Assembly: GCA_025360015.1 (NCBI GenBank) | Contig: JANYCZ010000059.1 | Span: 246,734 to 310,733 of the forward strand | Length of the DNA stretch: 64,000 nucleotides | Direction of reading: 5' to 3' | Source: Verrucomicrobiota bacterium | Lineage (GTDB): Bacteria; Verrucomicrobiota; Verrucomicrobiia; Verrucomicrobiales; Verrucomicrobiaceae | Shown: positions 1 to 6,512 of the stretch, piece by piece | Layout of the letters: every line of letters begins with the position of its first letter | Position numbering within the stretch: position 1 is the stretch's first letter | Notes under the pieces: generated by a model | What the model was told of the DNA's origin: nothing | The model's input: only the letters and a program-made list of their open reading frames with translations | Databases searched by the model: none | Made by a program: the position numbers and the translations under genes

Positions 1-213
1 GCTCAGGTTGTCGGAGAAGTTTGGGCCGGCGGGTGCATCGGGCGAAGGCAGGTCCTTGGTGGTGAAAATGGAGCGCTCCCACAAGGCGGCGAAGTGCTCC
101 AGCTTCGGAAATGGCACGGGGGGGCCGTTCTGCTTTTTGGGCTCCTGGGCGGAGGCGTTCGTGGCCATCATCGCCAGGCCAAGCAGAGAGAATGACAACA
201 GGAAAAGTTTCAT
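1..213 (-). CDS. Secreted pseudopilus-operon protein, C-terminally cut by window edge
   Basis: The reading frame starts at an ATG at 213, two bases after the stop of the GspM-like gene, and runs off the left edge after 71 codons. It opens with a clear signal peptide (MKLFLLSFSLLGLAMMATNASA) followed by a Pro-rich stretch and the segment LWERSIFTTKDLPSPDAP. A short periplasmic protein with an 'ERSxFTT' stretch directly after the GspL/M pair is what one expects for a GspC/PilP-like component, and the secretin gene would be expected next, outside the window. That role is inferred from position; the visible part has no diagnostic domain. Confidence 0.6.
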   Translation of the reverse strand, partial: MKLFLLSFSLLGLAMMATNASAQEPKKQNGPPVPFPKLEHFAALWERSIFTTKDLPSPDAPAGPNFSDNLS

Positions 214-215
214 GG

Positions 216-797
216 CTAGTTCACTTTGCTGACCTTGGGGGCTGATTTTTCACGGTAGAACTGCGTGAACTCGACCTCGGCGTTGATGGTCTTGTTTGTC
301 CCGCTGGGATTGATCTGCATGCGGGTGATGCCGAGAAAACTCTGCGGCTGCTGCAGTGCGTGCAGCCAGCCAAAGAAGGCCTTCTCCTGCGCTCCGGCGA
401 TCGTGATCTTCACGGTCGCCTTGTCAAAGTAGCCGAGGCTTTCCTCCACTGGCAGACCGTCTGGACCCAGGACGCGTGCGGCTTCGATGAACTCTTTGCC
501 GCCGATGCTGAGGCCCATTTTTTCCGCCTCTCCCGTTATGACTTCCAGCATCTTGGCCGAGGCTTCCTGCCCGCTGGTGAAGTTGGGGCAGCGCTCCTCA
601 AGCCAGCCGTACTTGTCCGCCCAGTCTGCGCCTTGAGAGATGGCGAGATTCATCTCACCGAGGCGATCACGCAGCGTGTCGTTCTCCTCGCGGATGGCCA
701 TGTAATTTTTGAAGGCATACATGAGCCCGCCACCGCCGATGATGGCGAGGAACAGGAAGGCGAAGACGCCGAGCAATACTTTCTCACTCTTCTTCAT
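216..797 (-). CDS. GspM/PilO-like inner-membrane pseudopilus assembly protein
   Basis: This 193-residue bitopic protein has a short cytoplasmic start (MKKSEKV), one membrane segment at about residues 8-30, a coiled-coil-prone stretch (REENDTLRDRLGEMN) and a periplasmic domain ending in alternating strands, which is the layout of GspM/PilO proteins. It follows the GspL-like gene with a 4-base overlap. In Akkermansia the equivalent operon position is held by the Amuc_1100-type protein, and this is probably a distant relative; that link is by context and architecture only. Such proteins pair with GspL/PilN at the inner-membrane platform. Confidence 0.65.
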   Translation of the reverse strand: MKKSEKVLLGVFAFLFLAIIGGGGLMYAFKNYMAIREENDTLRDRLGEMNLAISQGADWADKYGWLEERCPNFTSGQEASAKMLEVITGEAEKMGLSIGGKEFIEAARVLGPDGLPVEESLGYFDKATVKITIAGAQEKAFFGWLHALQQPQSFLGITRMQINPSGTNKTINAEVEFTQFYREKSAPKVSKVN

Positions 798-2011
798 TCG
801 CCTACCCCTCCCTTCAGTTCAAAGGTGGCGCTGTTGTCGCTGGCGATGACCACCGGCGGCCCGTTCAAGGCGAACAGAGCCAGCGCTTCGAGGGACTTGA
901 GCGCCTGAGTGTATTCCAAAGCGAGGGATGCGGAGGGCATGCGGCCACGCAGATTCATGCGCTCCGGCGTCCATTCCCAGTGCGTGATGGAGGCCTCCTT
1001 GGAAGATTCGGGCTCCATGCAGTGCAGCAGAAATTGCTGCGGCCACGTCGTCGGGTCCACGGCAGGCGCGGCCTCATGCCATGCCTTCTTGTGATCCATG
1101 ACCCGCGAGGCTCGCGGTGTGAGATTGGCAACTTTTTCGCGCAGCAAGTTGCGCTCCTGCAAGGCAAGCGAAGTAAGCGTGGCGACGATGGCAATCGCTG
1201 CGGCGATCACTGTCCCTGTCGCGAGCGCCATGAAACGTGTCTTGGACCGGCGCATCTGGCTTTGACGCTCGGCGGTCACATCCTGCGGCATGATCAGGCT
1301 GGAGCCGCGCTCAGGCATCGTGGGTGCGGGCATGTCGCAGCGGTAGGCCGTCAAACCTGTGACACGCTGGATCTGCGCGACGTCACCTTCATCAATCCAC
1401 AGCACGATGCTTTCGAGCCGACCCAGCACTCCTTGGAAACCAAGCTGCAAACAGATGTTGTTCAACTCCGCGAGTGCGTTTCCGTCCAGCTTGTTCGCGG
1501 AGAGTGGCGTGCAGTAGATCAACTGCGATCCGCTGGTGATGGCGACGACAAGACGACCAAGTTCACGGAAGATCGTGAGGCTGTTCTGCACCAGCGGGTA
1601 GCACAGTGCATGCAGCGTCACTTCATCCGGCAGGCGCGCGGTGTCGGTCAGCGGTGTCGGCAGGTCTTTGAGCGCGAGGATGCGCGTGAGATACGCGCCT
1701 TCCTTCCCCTGCATGTTGCGCACCTGCACGCTGGACTCTTCGTCCTCGGCCTTGATGCCCATGCGTTCGAGATGCAGCAGCGCCATGCTGCGCAGATGTT
1801 CGGGCTGCCCCTTGAGCCAGGCAGGCAGCGCCCAGAAATACACCGTGGGAAGTGCGAGCACGCGGCGCTGCGCCTCTTTGCCAAATCGCGCGCCTTCGGC
1901 GGTCTGCTCGCCATTCAACACACAGGCAGCGCCCTCCGCACCGGTCCAGCTTTGCCAGACGTGTGTGCCGGGGAGCAGCAGCTCGCAGGGTGGTTTACGT
2001 GTTTTTGCCAT
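794..2011 (-). CDS. GspL/PilM-PilN-like inner-membrane platform protein
   Basis: A 405-residue protein starting with MAKTRKPPCELLLPG at 2011. The frame is open further upstream, but that stretch lies inside gspK, and the ATG chosen overlaps the gspK stop by 17 bases, as is common in this operon. The first ~260 residues look like the actin-like cytoplasmic domain of GspL/PilM. They are followed by a basic stretch and a membrane helix (FMALATGTVIAAAIAIVATL), then a coiled coil and a periplasmic domain. In type II systems this protein connects the GspE ATPase to GspM and the pseudopilus. Sequence similarity is too weak for me to separate GspL from a PilM/PilN fusion. Confidence 0.65.
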   Translation of the reverse strand: MAKTRKPPCELLLPGTHVWQSWTGAEGAACVLNGEQTAEGARFGKEAQRRVLALPTVYFWALPAWLKGQPEHLRSMALLHLERMGIKAEDEESSVQVRNMQGKEGAYLTRILALKDLPTPLTDTARLPDEVTLHALCYPLVQNSLTIFRELGRLVVAITSGSQLIYCTPLSANKLDGNALAELNNICLQLGFQGVLGRLESIVLWIDEGDVAQIQRVTGLTAYRCDMPAPTMPERGSSLIMPQDVTAERQSQMRRSKTRFMALATGTVIAAAIAIVATLTSLALQERNLLREKVANLTPRASRVMDHKKAWHEAAPAVDPTTWPQQFLLHCMEPESSKEASITHWEWTPERMNLRGRMPSASLALEYTQALKSLEALALFALNGPPVVIASDNSATFELKGGVGE

Positions 2012-3128
2012 GGGCGGGGATTTCACCACGCCAGACGGCCCTGCCGTCCTGCGTGATGAGGATGAGTTTGCGTTGCAGGGGTCCGAGCGAGCCGACGCTC
2101 TCGATGCGGCGGATGGGACCAGCGAATTGAATCCATTGCGTGAGCTGTGCGACGATCTGCGGCTGAAACACACCCAGCAGCTGCGCCACCTGCGGCACGC
2201 TGCCGAGGCGCACATCGTCCTGCGTGTGCAGCGCGCCATCGCGCCCGGCACGCAGCGTGAGCAGCGGCTGCACGCGCTCCATCGGCACATCGGCCAGCAG
2301 GGCGATGAGCTCTGGACGCGCGTCGTTCACATCCACGCGGCCATCGCCAAACACCGTGAACCACTCGCGCCAGTCAGGCCGCTCGATATTGACGATGTCC
2401 ATGCCGCGCACCAGCAGCATCTCCTCGACTTCTTTGAAGGGGTGGTTGAACGGCATGCCCTCGAAACCCATCTTTTCGTACTCGCGTTTCTCGGCACCGT
2501 TGAGGCTGACATTGGCATCGGCATCCACCCAGTCCTTCAGGGCGTCGCATAGGGCGGAGACAAAATCCGGCTTGAAGCCCCAGCTCGTGAACAACCGGCG
2601 CAGCAGCACCTTGTCACCGGTCTGGATGAGATGATTGGCGTTCAGCCGCGCCTCCTCGGCCACCAGCTTGACGTTATACCCACCGCCGTCATTTGCGCTG
2701 AAGTGCAACAGCGGATCGTCCTCACGCATGACGGGATGCCGCGCCACCTCGATGCCCATTTCCGCATAGCGTTTGGCAAAAATTCGCCCCCGCATCATGC
2801 GTGTGTACTGGGAGTCCGCCTGCAAGGCCTTGGCTCCCGCAAACATGACCATGCCCAGAATCGCGATCATCCAAAACACCACAATGAGCGCAGATCCGCG
2901 CCGCAATGCCGAATGCCGGATGGCAATTAGCGAAGGAATAACCAAGCCACGCGACAGCGTCTTGGAGTGCGGTGGCAAGCGCAGCGCGACACCGCTTTCG
3001 CCAGCCGGCTTCACAACCAAAGACTCACCAGCGTTCGAAAGCGACATCACGGCCGCCGACGCGACGAAGCCGCCGGATCTTGCCGATCGGATCGCCTTGT
3101 CTTCGGTTACTGGAATTTCATTCGTCAT
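1995..3128 (-). CDS. gspK: GspK-like minor pseudopilin with repeat-derived N-terminal extension
   Basis: This 377-residue protein has the large non-pilin domain of GspK, with the helix-hairpin-like stretch ARLNANHLIQTG and later DVNDARPELIALLADVP. The prepilin site is unusually deep: RRG|SALIVVFWMIAILG, with the cleavage Gly at about residue 78. Residues 1-62 come from a 186-bp repeat (2944-3129), and residues 62-77 (LVIPSLIAIRHSALRR) from a second short repeat. The ATG at 3128 overlaps the gspJ stop (ATGA) and lies inside the repeat. Unlike GspG/H/I/J it lacks Glu at +5, as is typical of GspK. GspK normally caps the pseudopilus tip together with GspI and GspJ. Whether the long leader is translated and still processed is unknown. 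Confidence 0.75.
   Translation of the reverse strand: MTNEIPVTEDKAIRSARSGGFVASAAVMSLSNAGESLVVKPAGESGVALRLPPHSKTLSRGLVIPSLIAIRHSALRRGSALIVVFWMIAILGMVMFAGAKALQADSQYTRMMRGRIFAKRYAEMGIEVARHPVMREDDPLLHFSANDGGGYNVKLVAEEARLNANHLIQTGDKVLLRRLFTSWGFKPDFVSALCDALKDWVDADANVSLNGAEKREYEKMGFEGMPFNHPFKEVEEMLLVRGMDIVNIERPDWREWFTVFGDGRVDVNDARPELIALLADVPMERVQPLLTLRAGRDGALHTQDDVRLGSVPQVAQLLGVFQPQIVAQLTQWIQFAGPIRRIESVGSLGPLQRKLILITQDGRAVWRGEIPAHGKNT
2902..2932. repeat. Short CATTCGGCATT-type repeat inside gspK
   Basis: On the minus strand this reads as TTGCCATCCGGCATTCGGCA, adding the residues IAIRHSALRRG between repeat copy A and the GspK membrane helix. It belongs to the loose family of CATTCG-containing repeats that otherwise lie between genes in this window (35237, 38880, 41327). 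Confidence 0.5.
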
Positions 3129-3129
3129 T
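2944..3129 (-). repeat. In-frame repeat element, copy A (inside 5' end of gspK)
   Basis: This 186-bp segment is shared with 4590-4793. On the plus strand the first ~57 bases (starting AAGCCACGCG, containing GTCTTGGAGTGCGGTGG) match with one difference, the last 21 bases (ACTGGAATTTCATTCGTCAT) match exactly, and the middle is diverged. The length is a multiple of three and the frame is open on both strands. Read on the minus strand it supplies MTNEIPVT at the start of GspK and ends with LRLPPHSKTLSRG. Confidence 0.85.
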
Positions 3130-3793
3130 GCGGTGGGAGCGCCTGCGGCACGCTGACCTGGGCCAGATCATTCGCGATCCAAAACGTGTACTCGTGCTCA
3201 CGCGGATCGGCGGTGAAGGCAAACTTGAGCTTCATGAAGAGCGGCGGCTTGGGGTTCTTCTTCGGATCCCAGCTCGTGAACCATTTCTTCTCCTCGGGCT
3301 CATAAAACTGCCACTGCATCTCCTTGAGCCCGTCGAGGATCGGCAGCTCGGCGATGAGATTGAACTCATCCGCCTTGCGGGACTTGGGGTTGAGCTTGAA
3401 ATGGCGGACGACGAGGCTGAGGTCCTTCGTCTCCCGGTTGCGCACGACGCCGAACTCAACGGCGTCGGCAAGCTTCAACTGACGTTCCCAGGCGAAGGGC
3501 ATGTGGCCTCCCGCGATGAACAGATTGCCCGAGGCACCGCGCGCCACCTTTTCCATCCCGGCGGTGAGCTGGATGCCCGGGTCCATGGTTTCCATGTAAT
3601 CGCGCCATTGCGTGACAAAATTGCTGATGCGCGTCTCCGCCACCCGCGCGCTGCTCATGGATTTCCCCAGCTGCATGGCACCATTCGCCACGCCATAAAC
3701 GGCGCTCAGGATGAAGCCGATGAGCGCCATGGCCATGACGACTTCGAGCAGCGTGAACGCGGCCTTAGATCGGACTGTGGGGCGAATACACAT
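3125..3793 (-). CDS. gspJ: GspJ-like minor pseudopilin
   Basis: A 222-residue protein with an N-terminal prepilin signature (SKAAFTLLEVVMAMALIG): a hydrophobic helix with Phe at +1 and Glu at +5 and Ala rather than Gly at -1. The C-terminal domain has the strand-rich character of GspJ, including a late EKKWFTSWDP stretch. It overlaps gspI by 29 bases upstream and gspK by 4 bases downstream. The order G-H-I-J-K is the classical type II secretion order and supports the assignment. GspJ is a tip pseudopilin. Confidence 0.75.
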   Translation of the reverse strand: MCIRPTVRSKAAFTLLEVVMAMALIGFILSAVYGVANGAMQLGKSMSSARVAETRISNFVTQWRDYMETMDPGIQLTAGMEKVARGASGNLFIAGGHMPFAWERQLKLADAVEFGVVRNRETKDLSLVVRHFKLNPKSRKADEFNLIAELPILDGLKEMQWQFYEPEEKKWFTSWDPKKNPKPPLFMKLKFAFTADPREHEYTFWIANDLAQVSVPQALPPQ

Positions 3794-4178
3794 AGGTTTC
3801 CATGCTGCGTTTCATGCGCCGCGTGCGCCCGTCTTTGATCCATGCTTCGGCGCGGATGCGAAACATGTGGTCGAGTTCGACCTTGTCTTTGTTGATGAGT
3901 TTGACCTTCTCAATAGTGGCGCTGGCATCAATGTGATCTGCGGTGGGATTGAATGAAATGCTGGCAGCCTTGAACTCGGGCTGATGCGCCACTTCGGCGA
4001 GCACGGACTCCAGCACGCGCAGCACCTGAGCCTCCTGCCGCGCGGAGGTGGATGCCTTCGCGATCTCCTCAATCGCCCGCGTCATGCTCACTGCGACGAG
4101 CGAAAACAACGCGAGAGCGAGGATGATTTCGAACAAGGCGAAACCACGCGCAGAGGAGGATGTGCGTGCGTGTTTCAT
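3765..4178 (-). CDS. gspI: GspI-like minor pseudopilin
   Basis: A 137-residue protein with a prepilin leader and helix (SSARG|FALFEIILALALFSLV), cleavage Gly followed by Phe and Glu at +5. The length is close to that of usual GspI proteins (~120-130). The ATG at 4178 overlaps the stop of gspH by 4 bases. Placement between gspH and gspJ supports the call. GspI nucleates the pseudopilus tip with GspJ and GspK. Confidence 0.75.
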   Translation of the reverse strand: MKHARTSSSARGFALFEIILALALFSLVAVSMTRAIEEIAKASTSARQEAQVLRVLESVLAEVAHQPEFKAASISFNPTADHIDASATIEKVKLINKDKVELDHMFRIRAEAWIKDGRTRRMKRSMETYVYSPHSPI

Positions 4179-4792
4179 CCTTTGACCTCAATGGATTTGC
4201 GTTTGGCACACGCGGTGAGCGGATCGAACCCAATCTCGATCTGTCCCGCAGGACCGCTGATGCGCACGTCGATGGGCTCGCAGATGCCGCTGGGGCTGAA
4301 CTCCCAGGCTTCCCCTCGCTTGGGCTTGCGAAAAGCCTTCTCGCCAAAACGACGCACCAGCAGCATGCCGCTGAATTCATCGCTCGTGCCAAAGGCTCCG
4401 GTGGTAAGCTCCATGCGCACCGTCTGCTGGCTGTTGAGCGCCTGCAGCATGTTTTGCCGCGCCGTGGTTTCGATCATGGCCGCCGCACGCCGCAGCTTGT
4501 CTTCAGCACGCACACCAGAAATGCTCACGACCGCGATGCCAATAATCAGCAACGTCAGTGACATCGCGACAATGATCTCCAGCAGCGTGAAGCCACGCGC
4601 CAGCGTCTTGGAGTGCGGTGGCAAGCGCAGCGCGACACCGCTTTCGACGGCAGAATTGGCAACCGAAGACACACAAACTCTGGAAAGCGGCGTCACATCC
4701 CCCGCGCTCCAAGACGTGGACGCGACGAAGCCAGCGCCAGATCCTTCGGATCGGCCTGCCTTACCTGCAGTCACTGGAATTTCATTCGTCAT
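4175..4792 (-). CDS. gspH: GspH-like minor pseudopilin with repeat-derived N-terminal extension
   Basis: A 205-residue protein if translation starts at the ATG at 4792 (MTNEIPVT), 13 bases after the gspG stop. The prepilin motif LARG|FTLLEIIVAMSL has its Gly at about residue 67, whereas type IV prepilin leaders are normally 5-25 residues. Residues 1-67 are encoded by the repeat at 4590-4793, and no Met codon lies between MTNEIPVT and the membrane helix. A TTG codon 14 codons before the cleavage Gly (at LPPHSK) is the only shorter alternative that I see, with no clear ribosome site. The rest matches a GspH-type minor pseudopilin of ~140 residues. Confidence 0.7.
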   Translation of the reverse strand: MTNEIPVTAGKAGRSEGSGAGFVASTSWSAGDVTPLSRVCVSSVANSAVESGVALRLPPHSKTLARGFTLLEIIVAMSLTLLIIGIAVVSISGVRAEDKLRRAAAMIETTARQNMLQALNSQQTVRMELTTGAFGTSDEFSGMLLVRRFGEKAFRKPKRGEAWEFSPSGICEPIDVRISGPAGQIEIGFDPLTACAKRKSIEVKG

Positions 4793-4793
4793 T
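4590..4793 (-). repeat. In-frame repeat element, copy B (5' end of gspH)
   Basis: A 204-bp second copy of the element at 2944-3129, in the same orientation and reading frame. It is 18 bp (six codons) longer than copy A because of differences in the diverged middle. Its translation on the minus strand begins MTNEIPVTAGKAGRSEGSG and ends LRLPPHSKTLARG. The opposite strand also stays open, reading VLECGGKRSATPLS as in copy A. Confidence 0.85.
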
Positions 4794-4805
4794 CTCGTTT
4801 CGTCG

Positions 4806-5243
4806 TTACTGATCCCAGCTGCCGATGTCGTCAGCATTGTCAGCCACGCCGTCAGGGCCGGCCGAATAGACATCGAAGCCGGTCTTGTCCTTCACGCCGG
4901 GGCGGCGGTAGTGGTAGGCGTTGCCCCACGGATCGATGGGCAGCTTTTTAAGCTTCGGACTCCAGCTTGTCGGCGCGGGGCGTCCGGTCGGTTTTTCCAC
5001 CAGGGCGGAGAGCCCCTGTTCGGTGGTCGGCAGGAACATGTTGTCCACCTCATAGGCGCGCAGCGCGGAGCCGATGCTGCTGATGTTGCCTTTGGTGGTG
5101 GTTTTTTTGCCGCCTTCAAGCACGCCGCCAAAATTGACGATGGCAGCGCCCACAAGGAGCGCCACGATGGCGAGCACGAGAATCATCTCGACGAGGGTAA
5201 AGCCGGACGTCGGGAGGCGTGGTTGGGTTTGCGTGTGTTTCAT
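4806..5243 (-). CDS. gspG: Major pseudopilin GspG
   Basis: A 145-residue protein with all GspG hallmarks: prepilin site PTSG|FTLVEMILVLAIVALL, then the major-pseudopilin motifs LPTTEQGLSALVEKP, IDPWGNAYHYRRPG, DVYSAGPDG and the terminal DIGSWD. The acidic/Asp-rich C-terminus is the calcium-binding site in characterised GspG proteins. The length is standard. It lies 15 bases after gspF. It forms the body of the pseudopilus that drives secretion through the outer-membrane secretin. Confidence 0.95.
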   Translation of the reverse strand: MKHTQTQPRLPTSGFTLVEMILVLAIVALLVGAAIVNFGGVLEGGKKTTTKGNISSIGSALRAYEVDNMFLPTTEQGLSALVEKPTGRPAPTSWSPKLKKLPIDPWGNAYHYRRPGVKDKTGFDVYSAGPDGVADNADDIGSWDQ

Positions 5244-5258
5244 GAGGATGGGTGGATG

Positions 5259-6509
5259 CTATTTGTTGATGCTGGAAATGGTCTGGAAAATGGTGGTCAT
5301 CATCAGATAGGCCATGAGGCCGACCATGCCCGCCATCAGGCAGACGATGAGGGGCTGAATGAGCGCGGCGAGCGTGTCGATCTTCTTGCTGAGCTCGCGG
5401 TCAAACCGCTCACCGGCGCGTGCCAGCGCGGCAGGCATGTCGCCGGTCTGCTCACCCACGTTCACCATGTCGATGAGCAGCGGCGGGAACTGCGCACTGC
5501 GGTCCAGCGCACGCGAAAGCGCAACGCCTTCGCCCACATTCCGCATCACGCTTTCAAAGCCCTGCTGCAGATAAGGATTGTCGATGGCCTGATGCGTGAG
5601 CTGCATGGCCTGCACCATGGTGAGTCCATTGCCCAGCAGATTCGCCATCGTCTCCAAAAACTGGACGTAAAACCGCGCGCGGAAGATGCCGCCGAAGAGC
5701 GGCAGGCGCAGCTTGAAATGCGCCCACGGAATGGCCGACTCAGGGCGCGCAATCCACGCCTTGCCGAGAATGTACGCAGCGATGCCGCCGAGAATGATCA
5801 TCCACCAGGTCGCCTTGAAGGTGTCGCTGACCTTCAAAATAATCTGTGCGGCAAAGGGCAGCGAGCCACCGGTCGAATCCAGCATCTCCGTGAGCTTCGG
5901 AATGAGATACACCACGAACAGCAGCGTGACGGCAACCGCAGCGACGATGAGAAATGCCGGATAGAGCAGCGCGGAGAACACCTTCGACTTCAGCGCCTGC
6001 AAGGACCGCATGTATTGCGCCTGGCGCTTCAAGATGGTGCTCAGCGAACCGCTGGCTTCACCCGCAGAGACGAGCGCGCAGAAGAGCTTGCCAAAGCTGG
6101 GACTGGTGGCCGCGATGGCTTTGGAAAATGCCATGCCATCCCGCACTTTACCACGCAGCACGGTGGCGAGTGTTTTGATGCCGGAAAGTTCACGGCGGCG
6201 CTCCATCGTGGCAAGAGCAGGCTCAAGCTGGATGCCCGCACCGACGAGGTCGGAGAGTTCTTCGATGAAGAGCACCACCTGTGGGAGCTTGAGCTTGATG
6301 GGCCCAGTGATCGTTTCGGCCGCCGCTGCACTCTGCTTTGCCTTGGTCGCAGGAGTGGCTGCGGCTTTGGCCTCGCCCGCAGTTTCCAGTTTAATGGGTT
6401 GAATCTTCTTTTTCCCCAGCAGTGCAAACGCCTCACCACGATCAGACGCAGCCAGCTCCCCGGTGATGAGACCGGAAGGACCGTGAGCGCTGTAAACGAA
6501 GGTGGGCAT
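5259..6509 (-). CDS. gspF: Inner-membrane platform protein GspF
   Basis: A 416-residue protein with two T2SSF repeats: the first at about residues 95-220 and the second at about 285-410, each ending in hydrophobic helices (SALLYPAFLIVAAVAVTLL and IQPLIVCLMAGMVGLMAYLM). The N-terminus (MPTFVYSAHGPSGLITGELA) is typical of GspF/PilC. An Ala/Thr-rich linker separates it from the first repeat. The stop of gspE lies 3 bases upstream of this start, so the two are one transcription unit. GspF connects the ATPase to pseudopilus assembly. Confidence 0.95.
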   Translation of the reverse strand: MPTFVYSAHGPSGLITGELAASDRGEAFALLGKKKIQPIKLETAGEAKAAATPATKAKQSAAAAETITGPIKLKLPQVVLFIEELSDLVGAGIQLEPALATMERRRELSGIKTLATVLRGKVRDGMAFSKAIAATSPSFGKLFCALVSAGEASGSLSTILKRQAQYMRSLQALKSKVFSALLYPAFLIVAAVAVTLLFVVYLIPKLTEMLDSTGGSLPFAAQIILKVSDTFKATWWMIILGGIAAYILGKAWIARPESAIPWAHFKLRLPLFGGIFRARFYVQFLETMANLLGNGLTMVQAMQLTHQAIDNPYLQQGFESVMRNVGEGVALSRALDRSAQFPPLLIDMVNVGEQTGDMPAALARAGERFDRELSKKIDTLAALIQPLIVCLMAGMVGLMAYLMMTTIFQTISSINK

Positions 6510-6512
6510 GGG

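Noticed and set aside
2012..2290. 93-residue N-terminal extension of the GspL-like gene
   Set aside because: The extension lies within gspK, is Arg/Cys/Ser-rich shadow sequence, and the ATG at 2011 gives a normal start.
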